Below are positions 23,370-33,600 of a DNA stretch of 39,460 nucleotides, one piece after another (the first letter of the stretch is position 1; every line of letters starts with the position of its first letter). The position numbers and the translations under genes are program-made. The DNA is from an uncultured Christensenella sp. (GTDB lineage Bacteria > Bacillota > Clostridia > Christensenellales > Pumilibacteraceae). The notes under the pieces are model-generated. The model searched no databases. It was not told where the DNA came from and saw only the letters and a program-made list of their open reading frames with translations. The stretch is from NCBI GenBank assembly GCA_910578545.1, contig CAJTPT010000010.1, positions 1 to 39,460 of the forward strand, read 5' to 3'.

Positions 23370-26300
23370 TTAAGATTTATCTCGTCCTTCACCGTCTGAA
23401 CCGGGAGCTGCTTTAGATGAAACATCCGCATCATAACCGCCTGTGGTGCCCCTATTACCGCCTTCGCCACCGTAACCTTTATATCCGATTTCACCAGCTT
23501 GACCGTTACTTGCTGCAACTGTAGAAACTTTACTGTTAGTGGAGGAGACGGAAATATTATCGCCTTTGATTCCGGCGCTACCGGGATGTCCTCCATTTCC
23601 TCCGTTTCCGCCACGTCCGCCGGCACCTTCTTGCCCGATAACGGTTTCATCGTTCCCGCCGTTTCCTCCGCATCCACCGTTACCTGCATTTCCACCATAA
23701 CCGGCATTACCACCAGAGCCGGGACCGATTGCGACAGTCGAATCGGTTATTACGCAATTCGTTTTATTCATTGCTATTGCGCCGTTCCCTCCGTTACCAC
23801 CGACTCCGCCGTTGCCACCATTTCCACCTGGTTTGCCATCACTCGCATCGGACCAATTAGAAGGATGTCCGTTACCGCCGTTTCCACCTGAACCGCCATC
23901 GCCGCCTTTACCGCCATCACCGCCGTTTCCACCGGTAATGGTTATATTAAGACTGTTTTGTATCTTCAACGTGTTGCAAGAAATAGCAACTCCACCGTTT
24001 CCACCCGGTTTACCAATTTCACCATCTTCTCCGTTTTCACCAGTTTGATCTGTCGATGCATTAATCGCGGAACTGCCGTTTTTGCCGACGCTTCCTTGTC
24101 CACCGTATCCGCCCGTAATTGTTATTTTCGAGGCATTTTGTATTGTAATAGTATCTTGAACAACAATTGCAATGCCGCCGTTGCCGCCATTAGTATCAGA
24201 CGCGCCTCCGTCGCCACCGTAAATTTGTGAAACAACATCTAATGTTTCATTTGTTAATAGTAAATTGTTTGCCACTATTGCCGAATATCCTGTTACAGGC
24301 GTTGTAGCATATCCTCCGCTTAATCCTATGATAACCACTTTATCTATTAAGTGAAGATGCAAGTTATGACCATCTGCATTAATGGCGCCGTCTTTCGTGC
24401 CCCTAATAGTAATTGACTCAAGAACCAATGTTAAATTATCCGATTGAGCTTTGATAGATACATTTACCGATTTACAGCTACCCGATTTTATTTTCAGATA
24501 TTTAATTTGACTGGGTATTAAGAGAGTCTTTGTATCCGAGTATCCGTATAAATACGAGCTGTTAACAATTACCTCATACGCTGTTCCTACAGCAGAAGTT
24601 AATTTTGCGACATCATTTTTTGAATTGATATAGATTTGATCGCAATGAATTCGAAGCAAGACATAAACCTTAAACTCGTTCCCACACGATGCCGCTATTT
24701 TTACATATGAATTATTCGGCGCAGTATATTTTGCCGTTATGGATACGACATTATTAGCATTGACCTTGAAATCAATAAATTCCTCACCCTCAATAATTTG
24801 GTAGCTAAGCTTGTCCGCTTCGGCAGCGTGAGCGGGGAATACCTTGGCTGTCAAATCTATAGTTTCTTTCGGTTCTATATCCAATGAATAAACAGGATTA
24901 TCGTTTTTATCGAAAATCGCTATATCTTCAATATCTACATAAACCAAGAAATCTACAACGTAGAACTCGCCATCTTCCAGAACAATACCCGCATTTTCAA
25001 TCCTGCCGATATTAACGAGAACTGAGAAAGCTGTCCATTGCGGTAAAGCGTTATTTACCGTAACAACGCCGTCGGGAGATACTTCAACAGCATCTTGCCC
25101 GTTGATTTTCGGGGCATTAATAATCGTAAATGTAGGTATAAGACCGTTTGTATTTACTATGGAAATCTTCTCAGTCACCGTTCCTACATTATTCTGAACG
25201 GATATTTTATTGACTGTACAACTCTCATTCAGTAATCGATTTGACACATAAACGGAGTAGTTGGGAATTTGTGTCATAATTCCGAATGTGATTTCCGCAG
25301 AACACTCCGAATCAAGTTGAATGATTATTTCGTGCTCTATGCCTTTTTTAAATGTTATAGGTAAAACGCTTACGCGAGTATCGGCGGGAATTGCATATGA
25401 CGTCTTGTCTACCATTAAGGTAATATTCTGATACAGAGCATGTTCAATCAATACATTATAAACTATATTATTTACAAGTACGCCATTCTTGTTCGCGGCG
25501 TCTTTATCGACGATAAACTTATAGCTCTTTGAATCGTTGACGCCCTCTAATTGAATAACCTTCAATTGGTTTGCGGAAATTACGGGTAATGCCTTTATGT
25601 CCGCATTAGTAATGGAAATAATATCATTACCGGATGTTTTGATTCTAAAGTAATATATGGTGTCTTCGATAAGCCGATATGCATTGCCATTTTGGACGTC
25701 GTCCTCATCAGTATCTTTGGCGAAAGCAATTTCGCCGTAATCGTAAATTTTAAACAATGCGTTGCCAGATCTCGAATATGTAGTATAATATCCCGTTTCA
25801 GGGGCTACGAATTTATAATAAGTTCCGTCTGTTTTTCCGACAGTTATCTCATTATTAACTGTCAAAACATCGCACATTAATACTGCTGCGATAAGTTGAG
25901 CTGAATTATTGGCAACAAAATATTTTTGATTTGCAAAAAGCAGCTGATTGTTTATATTGCCTGATCTAATTACATTCAATTTTTCATCATAAAGCGTAAC
26001 ATTGCCGCCCTTGAAGCCGTAAATTCCCGTAATAGGAACATTGAGTTCGACAATATTGTTCGTAAATTCTTTATTGATATTTGTTATTTGCGGGGTGTAC
26101 TTTACGGTTACGGTGTAAGAACTGTCATCAGGAACTGAAACCGTTACAATATATTTGGAATTGGCAACCATTTCAAATTTATTCTTCCCGACAGGACTAA
26201 GTCCGTCAACGGTAACAGAACCATTTATATTCAAATCGAAAGTATAAAATCCGGCAAGTTTGGAATTGAATGTATAGTAATTTGTTTTCAGTTGTTTTAC

Positions 26301-29204
26301 AGGGCTTTCCAACATTATATCGCGCGGTGTAAAATTAACCGATATGTTGCAAGACTTATAGGTTGCGCTTTTTAGCGTTATGTAGTACTGTCCGGGGTTC
26401 AAGAAAGTTTTACTTGAACCGAATAAATAATCTGCGCCTTGCTCGTTTTTTAAATGCAAATTAATTCCTTCGGTGCAATCTACGGTATAGGTGCCGGCAC
26501 GATTAATTTTTAATGGCATAACGCATGACGACGAAGATTCGGTTAAATCGACATTAGCTTGAAAAGATTCTACACTTGAATCTATTTCTGTAAAAGATAT
26601 TTTATGCTGTGCGTTTCGATTGGAATTGTTATGTATGGTTATATAGTACGTTTCATTACCATAAAACAGCATATCCGAAACTTTTTGATCTTTTATAATA
26701 TCTATGAAGTTGCTTGAATAAATATCGAACGTAGATGACGTCGGTCCGTCAAGTTCAATACGTTTTGCTTTCGTCGATTCAATTTTGTATGCATAAGTAA
26801 CGCTATCGTTATCATTGATATTAGTTGCAGTGCCGACTTCATCAAGCATATCGTAATGAGGGGAGAGTAAGATATCAAAAGACGCGCCTAATGATTCCAA
26901 TTCCAAATATCCGCTTCGGGTATTGTGATTCTTAACAGATAGATTGCGTTGTGGAGTTGCTTTAAATGTCAAAATATTTGTGTCGTTTGCATTCAAATAA
27001 GTACTATAAAGACCGTTATTGTTCGATCTTATAGGGCTTCCGTTGATATATAGAGAAATATTATTTGAAATATTCTCATTAATGTTATATACAGAAATTT
27101 GATCATCTTCAAATTCCGAAATGCCGCAGTTGCTTAATCTAATACGAGTAGCCGCAGTTAAGTTCTCGATAGAAATATCGTAATTACCGGATTTGGAAAT
27201 AGCAAGCTGAATGTCGCGTTCGTCAGATCCGAAATATAGCACGCGCTTTCCCTCATCCTCTTTAACTAACTCATTCGGTTCGGTATCGAAGATCTTCATT
27301 GTTTTCGATGAGTAGTTATAACGATCGGGAATGTTTAATTTTTCGATATTTGTAGAAACAAAAAGTCCTTCGTACATAAAACCGAACGACGGGTTTACAA
27401 AGCTCATCAAAGTAGTCGGTTTATCGGTTTCGGAAAGCATAAAAATGCTTTCCATATAATCGCCGAAATCACTCATTGCGAATTTTGCCGGAGAGCCATC
27501 TTCAAAATATATCTTTTTAGAAAGATCTGAATCTGACGTATCTAATTCTTTTATATTCCCAAACATAGCTATCGCTCTTTTAACGATAGATTGCGACGGG
27601 GCAGGGAACGTTAAAATATTATTTTCGTTATTCGCCGATACTTTTTTAAAAGTTGTTTTGAAATTATCGATAAATTCATATATGTTTTTAACAGCATTAA
27701 TAACTGTTTTGGCAATGCCTATATACGGATTCACGCTTGCAGCCAAATCGAGCATATCATCGACGGCATCGCCGAATATATTTTTAACAGTATCATTATA
27801 TTTTTTTGCAAAATCTTTGTCGTTTTTCTTTTTTATGGATAAGCCCGTATCTGTCACGCTCTTAACATCTTTTGCCATACTCAAAATCAACGCCGCGATA
27901 TCGTCACCGTTTGCGCCCGCTTGTTCTCCCTTGCCGTTATATCCCTGAAAATTTATTCTAACCTGCGATACTCCTATATCGTTTTTACAAGCTTCTTCGG
28001 GACTGTATTCACTGTCATATTCGTTATAATCATATGAATTTTTCAAAGAAACGGACATTACCGGATCGGTCATAACTATATGCGACCAATCTGTGTTTAT
28101 ATGATAGGTTATTCCATATTGATCATTGCATTGAAAGAAACCGCTATCAGCTCTTAAAATAGGAGAAGTCTCTATATGATATTCACGACCTTTCAGTTCT
28201 CTGTCAATAGCAAACACCAAAAAGTAATCTATTTGCAAATCACAGTCATTTGGATCAAACTTGTATTCCACTAATTTAATGCGATTATGATCGTAAGTTT
28301 CCCGCCAGTACTTGCCGTCGCCGTACGATATTCTTTTACTGTCATGCGTCTTAAGAACATAACCGTATTCCTGTCCGATAAAAGCGCTTTTGCCGGGCAC
28401 ATATAAAGCCGATAGCGGTATAAATTCTTCTATCTTATGGTTGTTTGACTCAAAATAATGCAAATGCTTATTCGTTACGATATTACTTAAAGCCTTAAAC
28501 TTAGTCTTTTTGCTTCGGTCATTAAGATATTTTTTGAGCTCGTCTACTTGTGATTGAGTAAAATTGTACCAGCATTCATCTGCGTGATTGTATTCTATAT
28601 CTTCTTCCCCGTTTTCGGAAATAGTATTAATTTGTGCGTCATAAAATGCAATCGTGTTCTCAAGTTTATTCGAGTATGCCGTTTTACTGTAAGCAGCATT
28701 ATCATGAACGTAGTCTATAAGCTCGTCAGGTGCACGCATTTCGAAAGTATCAACATTAGACATTTCTGTGCCCGATACTTCCAACGTCAGTATACCACGC
28801 TTGTCCATCTCTAAACTTATTGACGAAAGTGGAGCATAGCTTACATTATTAGTGTTTAATACATAAACGTTGCCGTTTGTCGTCCAAGCGTTCGCAGTCA
28901 CAGAAATAGTTTGACTGTCATATGATTTCGGCAATTCAAGCAATATACGCTCATTGTCTTCATCAAAAGAACAATTTGCGCCTTGATATTTATTAAGCGT
29001 AATAGAAGGACTGAAATTTTTCGGAATGTCTTTTATGTAACCACTGTAATCTATAACATCGGCAAACGGCTTGCTATCTTGCTTTTTTGTTCCTGCAAAG
29101 ATAATAGTAAACACGGCAGATAACAGCAGTGTTATAAATACAGATATAATAATTGTAATGTTCAGCTTCTTATCGATACGATTTTTACTGTTTATGTTTT
29201 TCAT
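23370..29204 (-). CDS. giant membrane-anchored surface protein with Gly-rich tail
   Basis: A 1944-aa protein. It has an N-terminal anchor or signal (about 14-37, ITIIISVFITLLLSAVFTII), then a long ectodomain. The middle holds several beta-sandwich units resembling PPC-type domains (YYKFVAPETGYYTTYSR and the like) and an Ig-like unit near IEPKETIDLTAKVFPAH. The last ~280 residues are a beta-helix-like series ending in dense GGNGG/GGDGG repeats, with lines such as KITITGGYGGQG recurring. No LPxTG or sortase motif is seen at the C-terminus. A role in adhesion or cell contact is inferred. It is AT-rich and is 14 bp downstream of the lipoprotein gene, with a GGAGG site. Confidence 0.8.
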   Translation of the reverse strand: MKNINSKNRIDKKLNITIIISVFITLLLSAVFTIIFAGTKKQDSKPFADVIDYSGYIKDIPKNFSPSITLNKYQGANCSFDEDNERILLELPKSYDSQTISVTANAWTTNGNVYVLNTNNVSYAPLSSISLEMDKRGILTLEVSGTEMSNVDTFEMRAPDELIDYVHDNAAYSKTAYSNKLENTIAFYDAQINTISENGEEDIEYNHADECWYNFTQSQVDELKKYLNDRSKKTKFKALSNIVTNKHLHYFESNNHKIEEFIPLSALYVPGKSAFIGQEYGYVLKTHDSKRISYGDGKYWRETYDHNRIKLVEYKFDPNDCDLQIDYFLVFAIDRELKGREYHIETSPILRADSGFFQCNDQYGITYHINTDWSHIVMTDPVMSVSLKNSYDYNEYDSEYSPEEACKNDIGVSQVRINFQGYNGKGEQAGANGDDIAALILSMAKDVKSVTDTGLSIKKKNDKDFAKKYNDTVKNIFGDAVDDMLDLAASVNPYIGIAKTVINAVKNIYEFIDNFKTTFKKVSANNENNILTFPAPSQSIVKRAIAMFGNIKELDTSDSDLSKKIYFEDGSPAKFAMSDFGDYMESIFMLSETDKPTTLMSFVNPSFGFMYEGLFVSTNIEKLNIPDRYNYSSKTMKIFDTEPNELVKEDEGKRVLYFGSDERDIQLAISKSGNYDISIENLTAATRIRLSNCGISEFEDDQISVYNINENISNNISLYINGSPIRSNNNGLYSTYLNANDTNILTFKATPQRNLSVKNHNTRSGYLELESLGASFDILLSPHYDMLDEVGTATNINDNDSVTYAYKIESTKAKRIELDGPTSSTFDIYSSNFIDIIKDQKVSDMLFYGNETYYITIHNNSNRNAQHKISFTEIDSSVESFQANVDLTESSSSCVMPLKINRAGTYTVDCTEGINLHLKNEQGADYLFGSSKTFLNPGQYYITLKSATYKSCNISVNFTPRDIMLESPVKQLKTNYYTFNSKLAGFYTFDLNINGSVTVDGLSPVGKNKFEMVANSKYIVTVSVPDDSSYTVTVKYTPQITNINKEFTNNIVELNVPITGIYGFKGGNVTLYDEKLNVIRSGNINNQLLFANQKYFVANNSAQLIAAVLMCDVLTVNNEITVGKTDGTYYKFVAPETGYYTTYSRSGNALFKIYDYGEIAFAKDTDEDDVQNGNAYRLIEDTIYYFRIKTSGNDIISITNADIKALPVISANQLKVIQLEGVNDSKSYKFIVDKDAANKNGVLVNNIVYNVLIEHALYQNITLMVDKTSYAIPADTRVSVLPITFKKGIEHEIIIQLDSECSAEITFGIMTQIPNYSVYVSNRLLNESCTVNKISVQNNVGTVTEKISIVNTNGLIPTFTIINAPKINGQDAVEVSPDGVVTVNNALPQWTAFSVLVNIGRIENAGIVLEDGEFYVVDFLVYVDIEDIAIFDKNDNPVYSLDIEPKETIDLTAKVFPAHAAEADKLSYQIIEGEEFIDFKVNANNVVSITAKYTAPNNSYVKIAASCGNEFKVYVLLRIHCDQIYINSKNDVAKLTSAVGTAYEVIVNSSYLYGYSDTKTLLIPSQIKYLKIKSGSCKSVNVSIKAQSDNLTLVLESITIRGTKDGAINADGHNLHLHLIDKVVIIGLSGGYATTPVTGYSAIVANNLLLTNETLDVVSQIYGGDGGASDTNGGNGGIAIVVQDTITIQNASKITITGGYGGQGSVGKNGSSAINASTDQTGENGEDGEIGKPGGNGGVAISCNTLKIQNSLNITITGGNGGDGGKGGDGGSGGNGGNGHPSNWSDASDGKPGGNGGNGGVGGNGGNGAIAMNKTNCVITDSTVAIGPGSGGNAGYGGNAGNGGCGGNGGNDETVIGQEGAGGRGGNGGNGGHPGSAGIKGDNISVSSTNSKVSTVAASNGQAGEIGYKGYGGEGGNRGTTGGYDADVSSKAAPGSDGEGRDKS

Positions 29205-29218
29205 AAGTATTACCTCCG

Positions 29219-30535
29219 TTAATTGTTTTCATCCAAAATATAACCAGCAAGATTTCCTACGTTAAGTGCTCGTCCTTTTTGAATGTTATCTATTGTATAA
29301 TCGGTTTCACAATCGGTTATTTCGCGCGCAATACCTGCGATCCCGCCGCAGTAATCAACATATAAATCATCTTCTAATTTATTGAAACCGTAAAAAGCGC
29401 CATGGTTCTTGCAGTTTCGGATTTTAGACGCAAAGCCTGCAATCCCGCCGATCCCCGTTACATTTGCGCCCGCGTCATACCATATCCCAACACGGTCGTT
29501 CCATTTGAGTTTTTCGAACTCCTTATAATATCTTGAGCAAGATGGATTTTGCGCGTACGAGATTTCATTAGCTCCGCTTGCTAATTTCAAGTAAATGTTC
29601 CCGTAGTTCTCACAGTTTTCTATTATCTGCCCGTCCGTGTAATTTTCCGTTGCTTTATATGATATTGCTTCATATATCCAATTAGCTTCGTTTGCATTAA
29701 ATCCCACTATACCGCCGCAAAAAATTTTGCCTATTATGTTTCCGTAGTTAATGCAATTTTTAATCTGCACATCTCCTCGTATTCTGCCCACGATTCCGCC
29801 GATTGGATAGTCGTGGGAATCATCATCGTACCATTGGTCTTTGCTGTACGACAAATTTCCGTAGTTTACACAATCTTTTATTACCGTTCCCTCAAATGCG
29901 TTATCACATATACCCGAACCGAAGCGCATATCGCCGTAGTTTATTACATTTTCTATTGTACAATTATATGCTTCGAAAATAATTGTCCCGCCTTGGGCAT
30001 AAGATTGAGGCAATGACGCAGTAGAGAAATAATTGACACAATTACGGATGATCGTATTTTTTGCCGTATCGATTAATCCCTTAAAATTATTATGTCCTGA
30101 TATAATATTTGAAGAAAATACAACATTTTCTATAGTTGAATTCTCTACAGAATTCAAAATAGGCGATCCACTATAGTCACCATAGAATTTATAATTATTT
30201 CCATTAAATTTATGTTTCCCTAAACAATAGTAATAATTTATACTTATATCATTGGCAAGAATATTGTTTTTTTCTCTATCAAAATCATCACAATTCCGTA
30301 CGACGTTATATTCTTCTTCTCCTATTACTATTGTCGTTGCATCATTCGGTATTTCAATATGTTCGCGGCCTTTTGCGTCGTCTCGAGCTTCCATCTCTTT
30401 ACCGAAATCGGGACGATACCAGCCGTCGCCGGAATATCCGGTAGAAGAGCATCCCGCCGGACCGCATGCAATAAGCGTTCCGACTGCGGTTATAATACAA
30501 ACTAATAAAGATAAATATTTACCAATATGTTTCAT
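29219..30535 (-). CDS. GLUG-repeat-like lipoprotein
   Basis: A 438-aa exported lipoprotein. I start it at 30535, where GAGGTGGGG precedes the ATG and a canonical signal follows: MKHIGKYLSLLVCIITAVGT then LIAC, a lipobox with the lipidated Cys. The mature part has repeated units of the type IENVINYGDM, IKDCVNYGNL, IGGIVGRI, CINYGNIIG and GGIVGFNA, which match GLUG-like right-handed beta-helix repeats. A surface adhesin or scaffold partner for the 1944-aa protein encoded just downstream is likely. A consensus promoter lies upstream. Confidence 0.8.
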   Translation of the reverse strand: MKHIGKYLSLLVCIITAVGTLIACGPAGCSSTGYSGDGWYRPDFGKEMEARDDAKGREHIEIPNDATTIVIGEEEYNVVRNCDDFDREKNNILANDISINYYYCLGKHKFNGNNYKFYGDYSGSPILNSVENSTIENVVFSSNIISGHNNFKGLIDTAKNTIIRNCVNYFSTASLPQSYAQGGTIIFEAYNCTIENVINYGDMRFGSGICDNAFEGTVIKDCVNYGNLSYSKDQWYDDDSHDYPIGGIVGRIRGDVQIKNCINYGNIIGKIFCGGIVGFNANEANWIYEAISYKATENYTDGQIIENCENYGNIYLKLASGANEISYAQNPSCSRYYKEFEKLKWNDRVGIWYDAGANVTGIGGIAGFASKIRNCKNHGAFYGFNKLEDDLYVDYCGGIAGIAREITDCETDYTIDNIQKGRALNVGNLAGYILDENN

Positions 30536-30559
30536 AACCCCACCTCTATTATTCATATT

Positions 30560-30588
30560 ATTATACACCTTATAACTGTGTTTGTCAA
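30560..30588 (-). promoter_or_regulatory. consensus promoter of the surface-protein operon
   Basis: TTGACA (30583-30588), 17-bp spacer, TATAAT (30560-30565) on the minus strand, a perfect consensus. It drives the lipoprotein gene and, through a 14-bp junction, the 1944-aa gene. Confidence 0.9.
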
Positions 30589-30612
30589 TTAAATTCATTT
30601 ATAAAAAAGCTA

Positions 30613-30641
30613 TTGCAATCCATATGAAAAAGTTGTATAAT
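30613..30641 (+). promoter_or_regulatory. promoter placed for near-leaderless transcription
   Basis: TTGCAA (30613-30618), 17-bp spacer, TATAAT (30636-30641). The expected transcription start is near 30648, only about 4 nt before the ATG at 30652. No ribosome site precedes that ATG. Confidence 0.7.
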
Positions 30642-30651
30642 ATTTATTACG

Positions 30652-33600
30652 ATGAAGAATGGAAGATTAAACTTGAAACTAATAATAGCAATGATTGCGG
30701 TTGCCATTGCGACAGCCGTTACGGTTATCATAACCGTTGTAATAATTAACTCCGGAGATTTCGGTATAAAATCCGTAACGGTAAACGGCATCGATGCAAC
30801 AATCGCGGAAAACACGATTACGGTCGATATACCTCAATCGCAATTTATTTCTATCAATACCGAACTTAATGATTCCGATGCTGTTATAAAATACTATTCT
30901 GATAAATCAGAACAAGACAAAATAAGCAATATAGCAAACTTTGAAATAGGCGGATCCGACACGTCTATTTATATCACTGTAGGAAAAAACGAGAGTGTCA
31001 AAAAAAGATATACTTTAATTATAAAAAATCATATTTTGCAAGAACCCAATATTTCTTTAACTATAAATGGCAACGAGTTTACCGAAGCAAACGGAATGTT
31101 TGAAATTTTATTACCATTCGGAAATAGACAAATCACACTATCCGATATCAAATTGCCCGAATTTTTTACATATAAGCTATATTCCGATTTTGAAAGAACA
31201 GATCAAATAAAACAAGGCGAAAGTTTTAATCTCTCGGACAATCAAAATCAATTATATTTGGATATTTATAACGACAAAGATATCAATACATATAAATCGT
31301 ATATAGTAAAAATTATCTATATCAAATCCGCGGAAAAGCAACTTTTAACGTTCAGTATAAATGATAATAATGCGATTATAGTCAATCAAACAGCAACCGT
31401 TAATATTGACCGTGCCGATAATTATTCCATAGTTGCGACATCGAGCGATAAATCCGATTTGTCTATTTATTATGACAACGAGCACACTCAAAGAGTTGCC
31501 GATTTTTCATCCGTCTTGATAAATAACAGCAAGCAATCAAATAAACTATATGCTGCAGTTATGGCTGAAAACGGTACAGTTAGCAACTATACTATAACTG
31601 TTTATTTTAACAAAGAATCTAATAGCGATATTTTAATGTTAGAGATTAACAACATTGCCGCCGAAATATCCGAAAATACGGCAACGATTTTATTGCCGCG
31701 TACAACAATATACAGCATGACGTTGTCGGTAAGCGAATATGCAAATTTTGCCGTATTTTATGATGAAGATATGACATCTACAATCAACGATTTATCAGCG
31801 ATCGACGGATTAAGCAATACAGAAAAAGAAAGCAAGTTATTTATTAAAGTTAACGCCGAAAACGGTGAGATGAAACTTTATACCGTAATTTTAAAATATA
31901 TCTTAAACGAGGATACGTCTCTTTCATCAATCACTGTTAATGGAATAATGGCAGATATTACCGATCGATCTATTTCAGTTCTTATAGACAGATGTAAACA
32001 ATTGAACATAAAAACTATTTGTTCAATGCCGTCCTCAACTCCTACGATTTATTCCGATGTGGAATGCAATAACGCGCTTAATTGGGAAAATATAGATATT
32101 TCCGATTATTCAAGCAATAATTATCGTATATTTATCAAAGTAACCGCCGAAAACGGTAAAACTGCGGTTTATTCACTTACTGTTATTTTTAATCCGGCAA
32201 ATAATGCAGAGTTGTTGGATTTGAGAGCCAACAATCGCGCTTTAACTTTTGTCGACAATTCGTTAGACTTAGAATACGAAGGCACAATACAAGCGTTTAC
32301 ATTTAAAATTCAATATATTAAAGTAAGCGATTATGCTACATACGGATTTTTTAAGGATGAGGGCTGTACTGAGTCTATATCTGATATAGAAAATATATCA
32401 CTTGATCAAGCTGTACAGTCTTTATATATTAAGGTAATCGCCGAAAACGGAAATAGTAGCATTTATCGCATTAATATTACATTGATTTCCAACGATAACA
32501 AGCTTAAAATGATATGTATTAACGGGCAAGAAAGCATTATTAAATCCGAGTATAGCGAAATAACGATAGAGAGTTCAAATATAGTGAGCATCGATGAATT
32601 GCGTACAGATGCAAATGCCAATGTTTCGGTGTATTATGATATTTCTCAGACAAACCCCGTCAAAGATTTGCACAATATTAATTTTGAAAACAACCGTGCA
32701 GAATTATTTGTTCGCATTGTTGCCGAAAACGCGGATATTAAAGTTTATCATTTAATTATAAATATCAAATATTTCCCGACTATTGATTTCCCTATTTCTT
32801 CCATTCAACTTGAGGAGCGGCAAACAACAATAGCACTCAATAGGTTGTTCGAAATTAACGGCAATTCGTATTCAAACAATCAATTCGAAATTAATGTATT
32901 TTGGGATAGCACTAAAATTAATACTGACAATATTCTTGTCGGTAACGAAGATAAATATCATGAACTGCAAGTAATTGTTTCAAGCCAGTATTTCGCAAAA
33001 TTTTCTGCGCACAAAACTATAAGAGTATTGCCATATACATTAAGACCTGTTCAAGCCGTTTTAATCAATGACAGCTATAACATAACCGATACAGATAATA
33101 GTTTTGTTTTATCAGATTTAATTAGACTCAATACGGGTAGCTATACGTTAGGAACCGAGTATTACATTGAATTCAATAACGCTTCAAATACGAAAATAAT
33201 CATATCACCGGATTCGATATTTAGTCTAAATGAAGGCAACTATAAAATCTTTATTAACTCATTTAAGCACGATTTCGAGCCTATTTCCGTCGGCACTATA
33301 AACGTCGTTTTATTGCAAAAAATTATACCTGCAATCTCCGCCCCGAACTTTTTAGAATATAAGGTATCCGAAAATATAATTATTCTCCGAGACCTATTCG
33401 AAATCACTGCAAATGATTACGATATAATTTTAATCAAAACTTATATAAATGAGATCGAAACGGATACACTAAAATGCTCGGCGGGAATATATACCGTAAA
33501 AATACAAGCATATTACAGCGAGGGTGTAATAGAGAAAACGCTGGAGATTCAGATTGCGGCACAATCTAATAATACCGATATTGATGTTTCTGTCAATGGG

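Noticed and set aside
23760..24200. CRISPR-like regular repeats
   Set aside because: The short GGCGG-type repetition is the coding of Gly-Gly-Asn repeats, with no constant repeat or unique spacers.
23499..24230. Plus-strand frames with Pro-rich products opposite the Gly-rich tail
   Set aside because: Direct consequence of GGN repeats read on the other strand.
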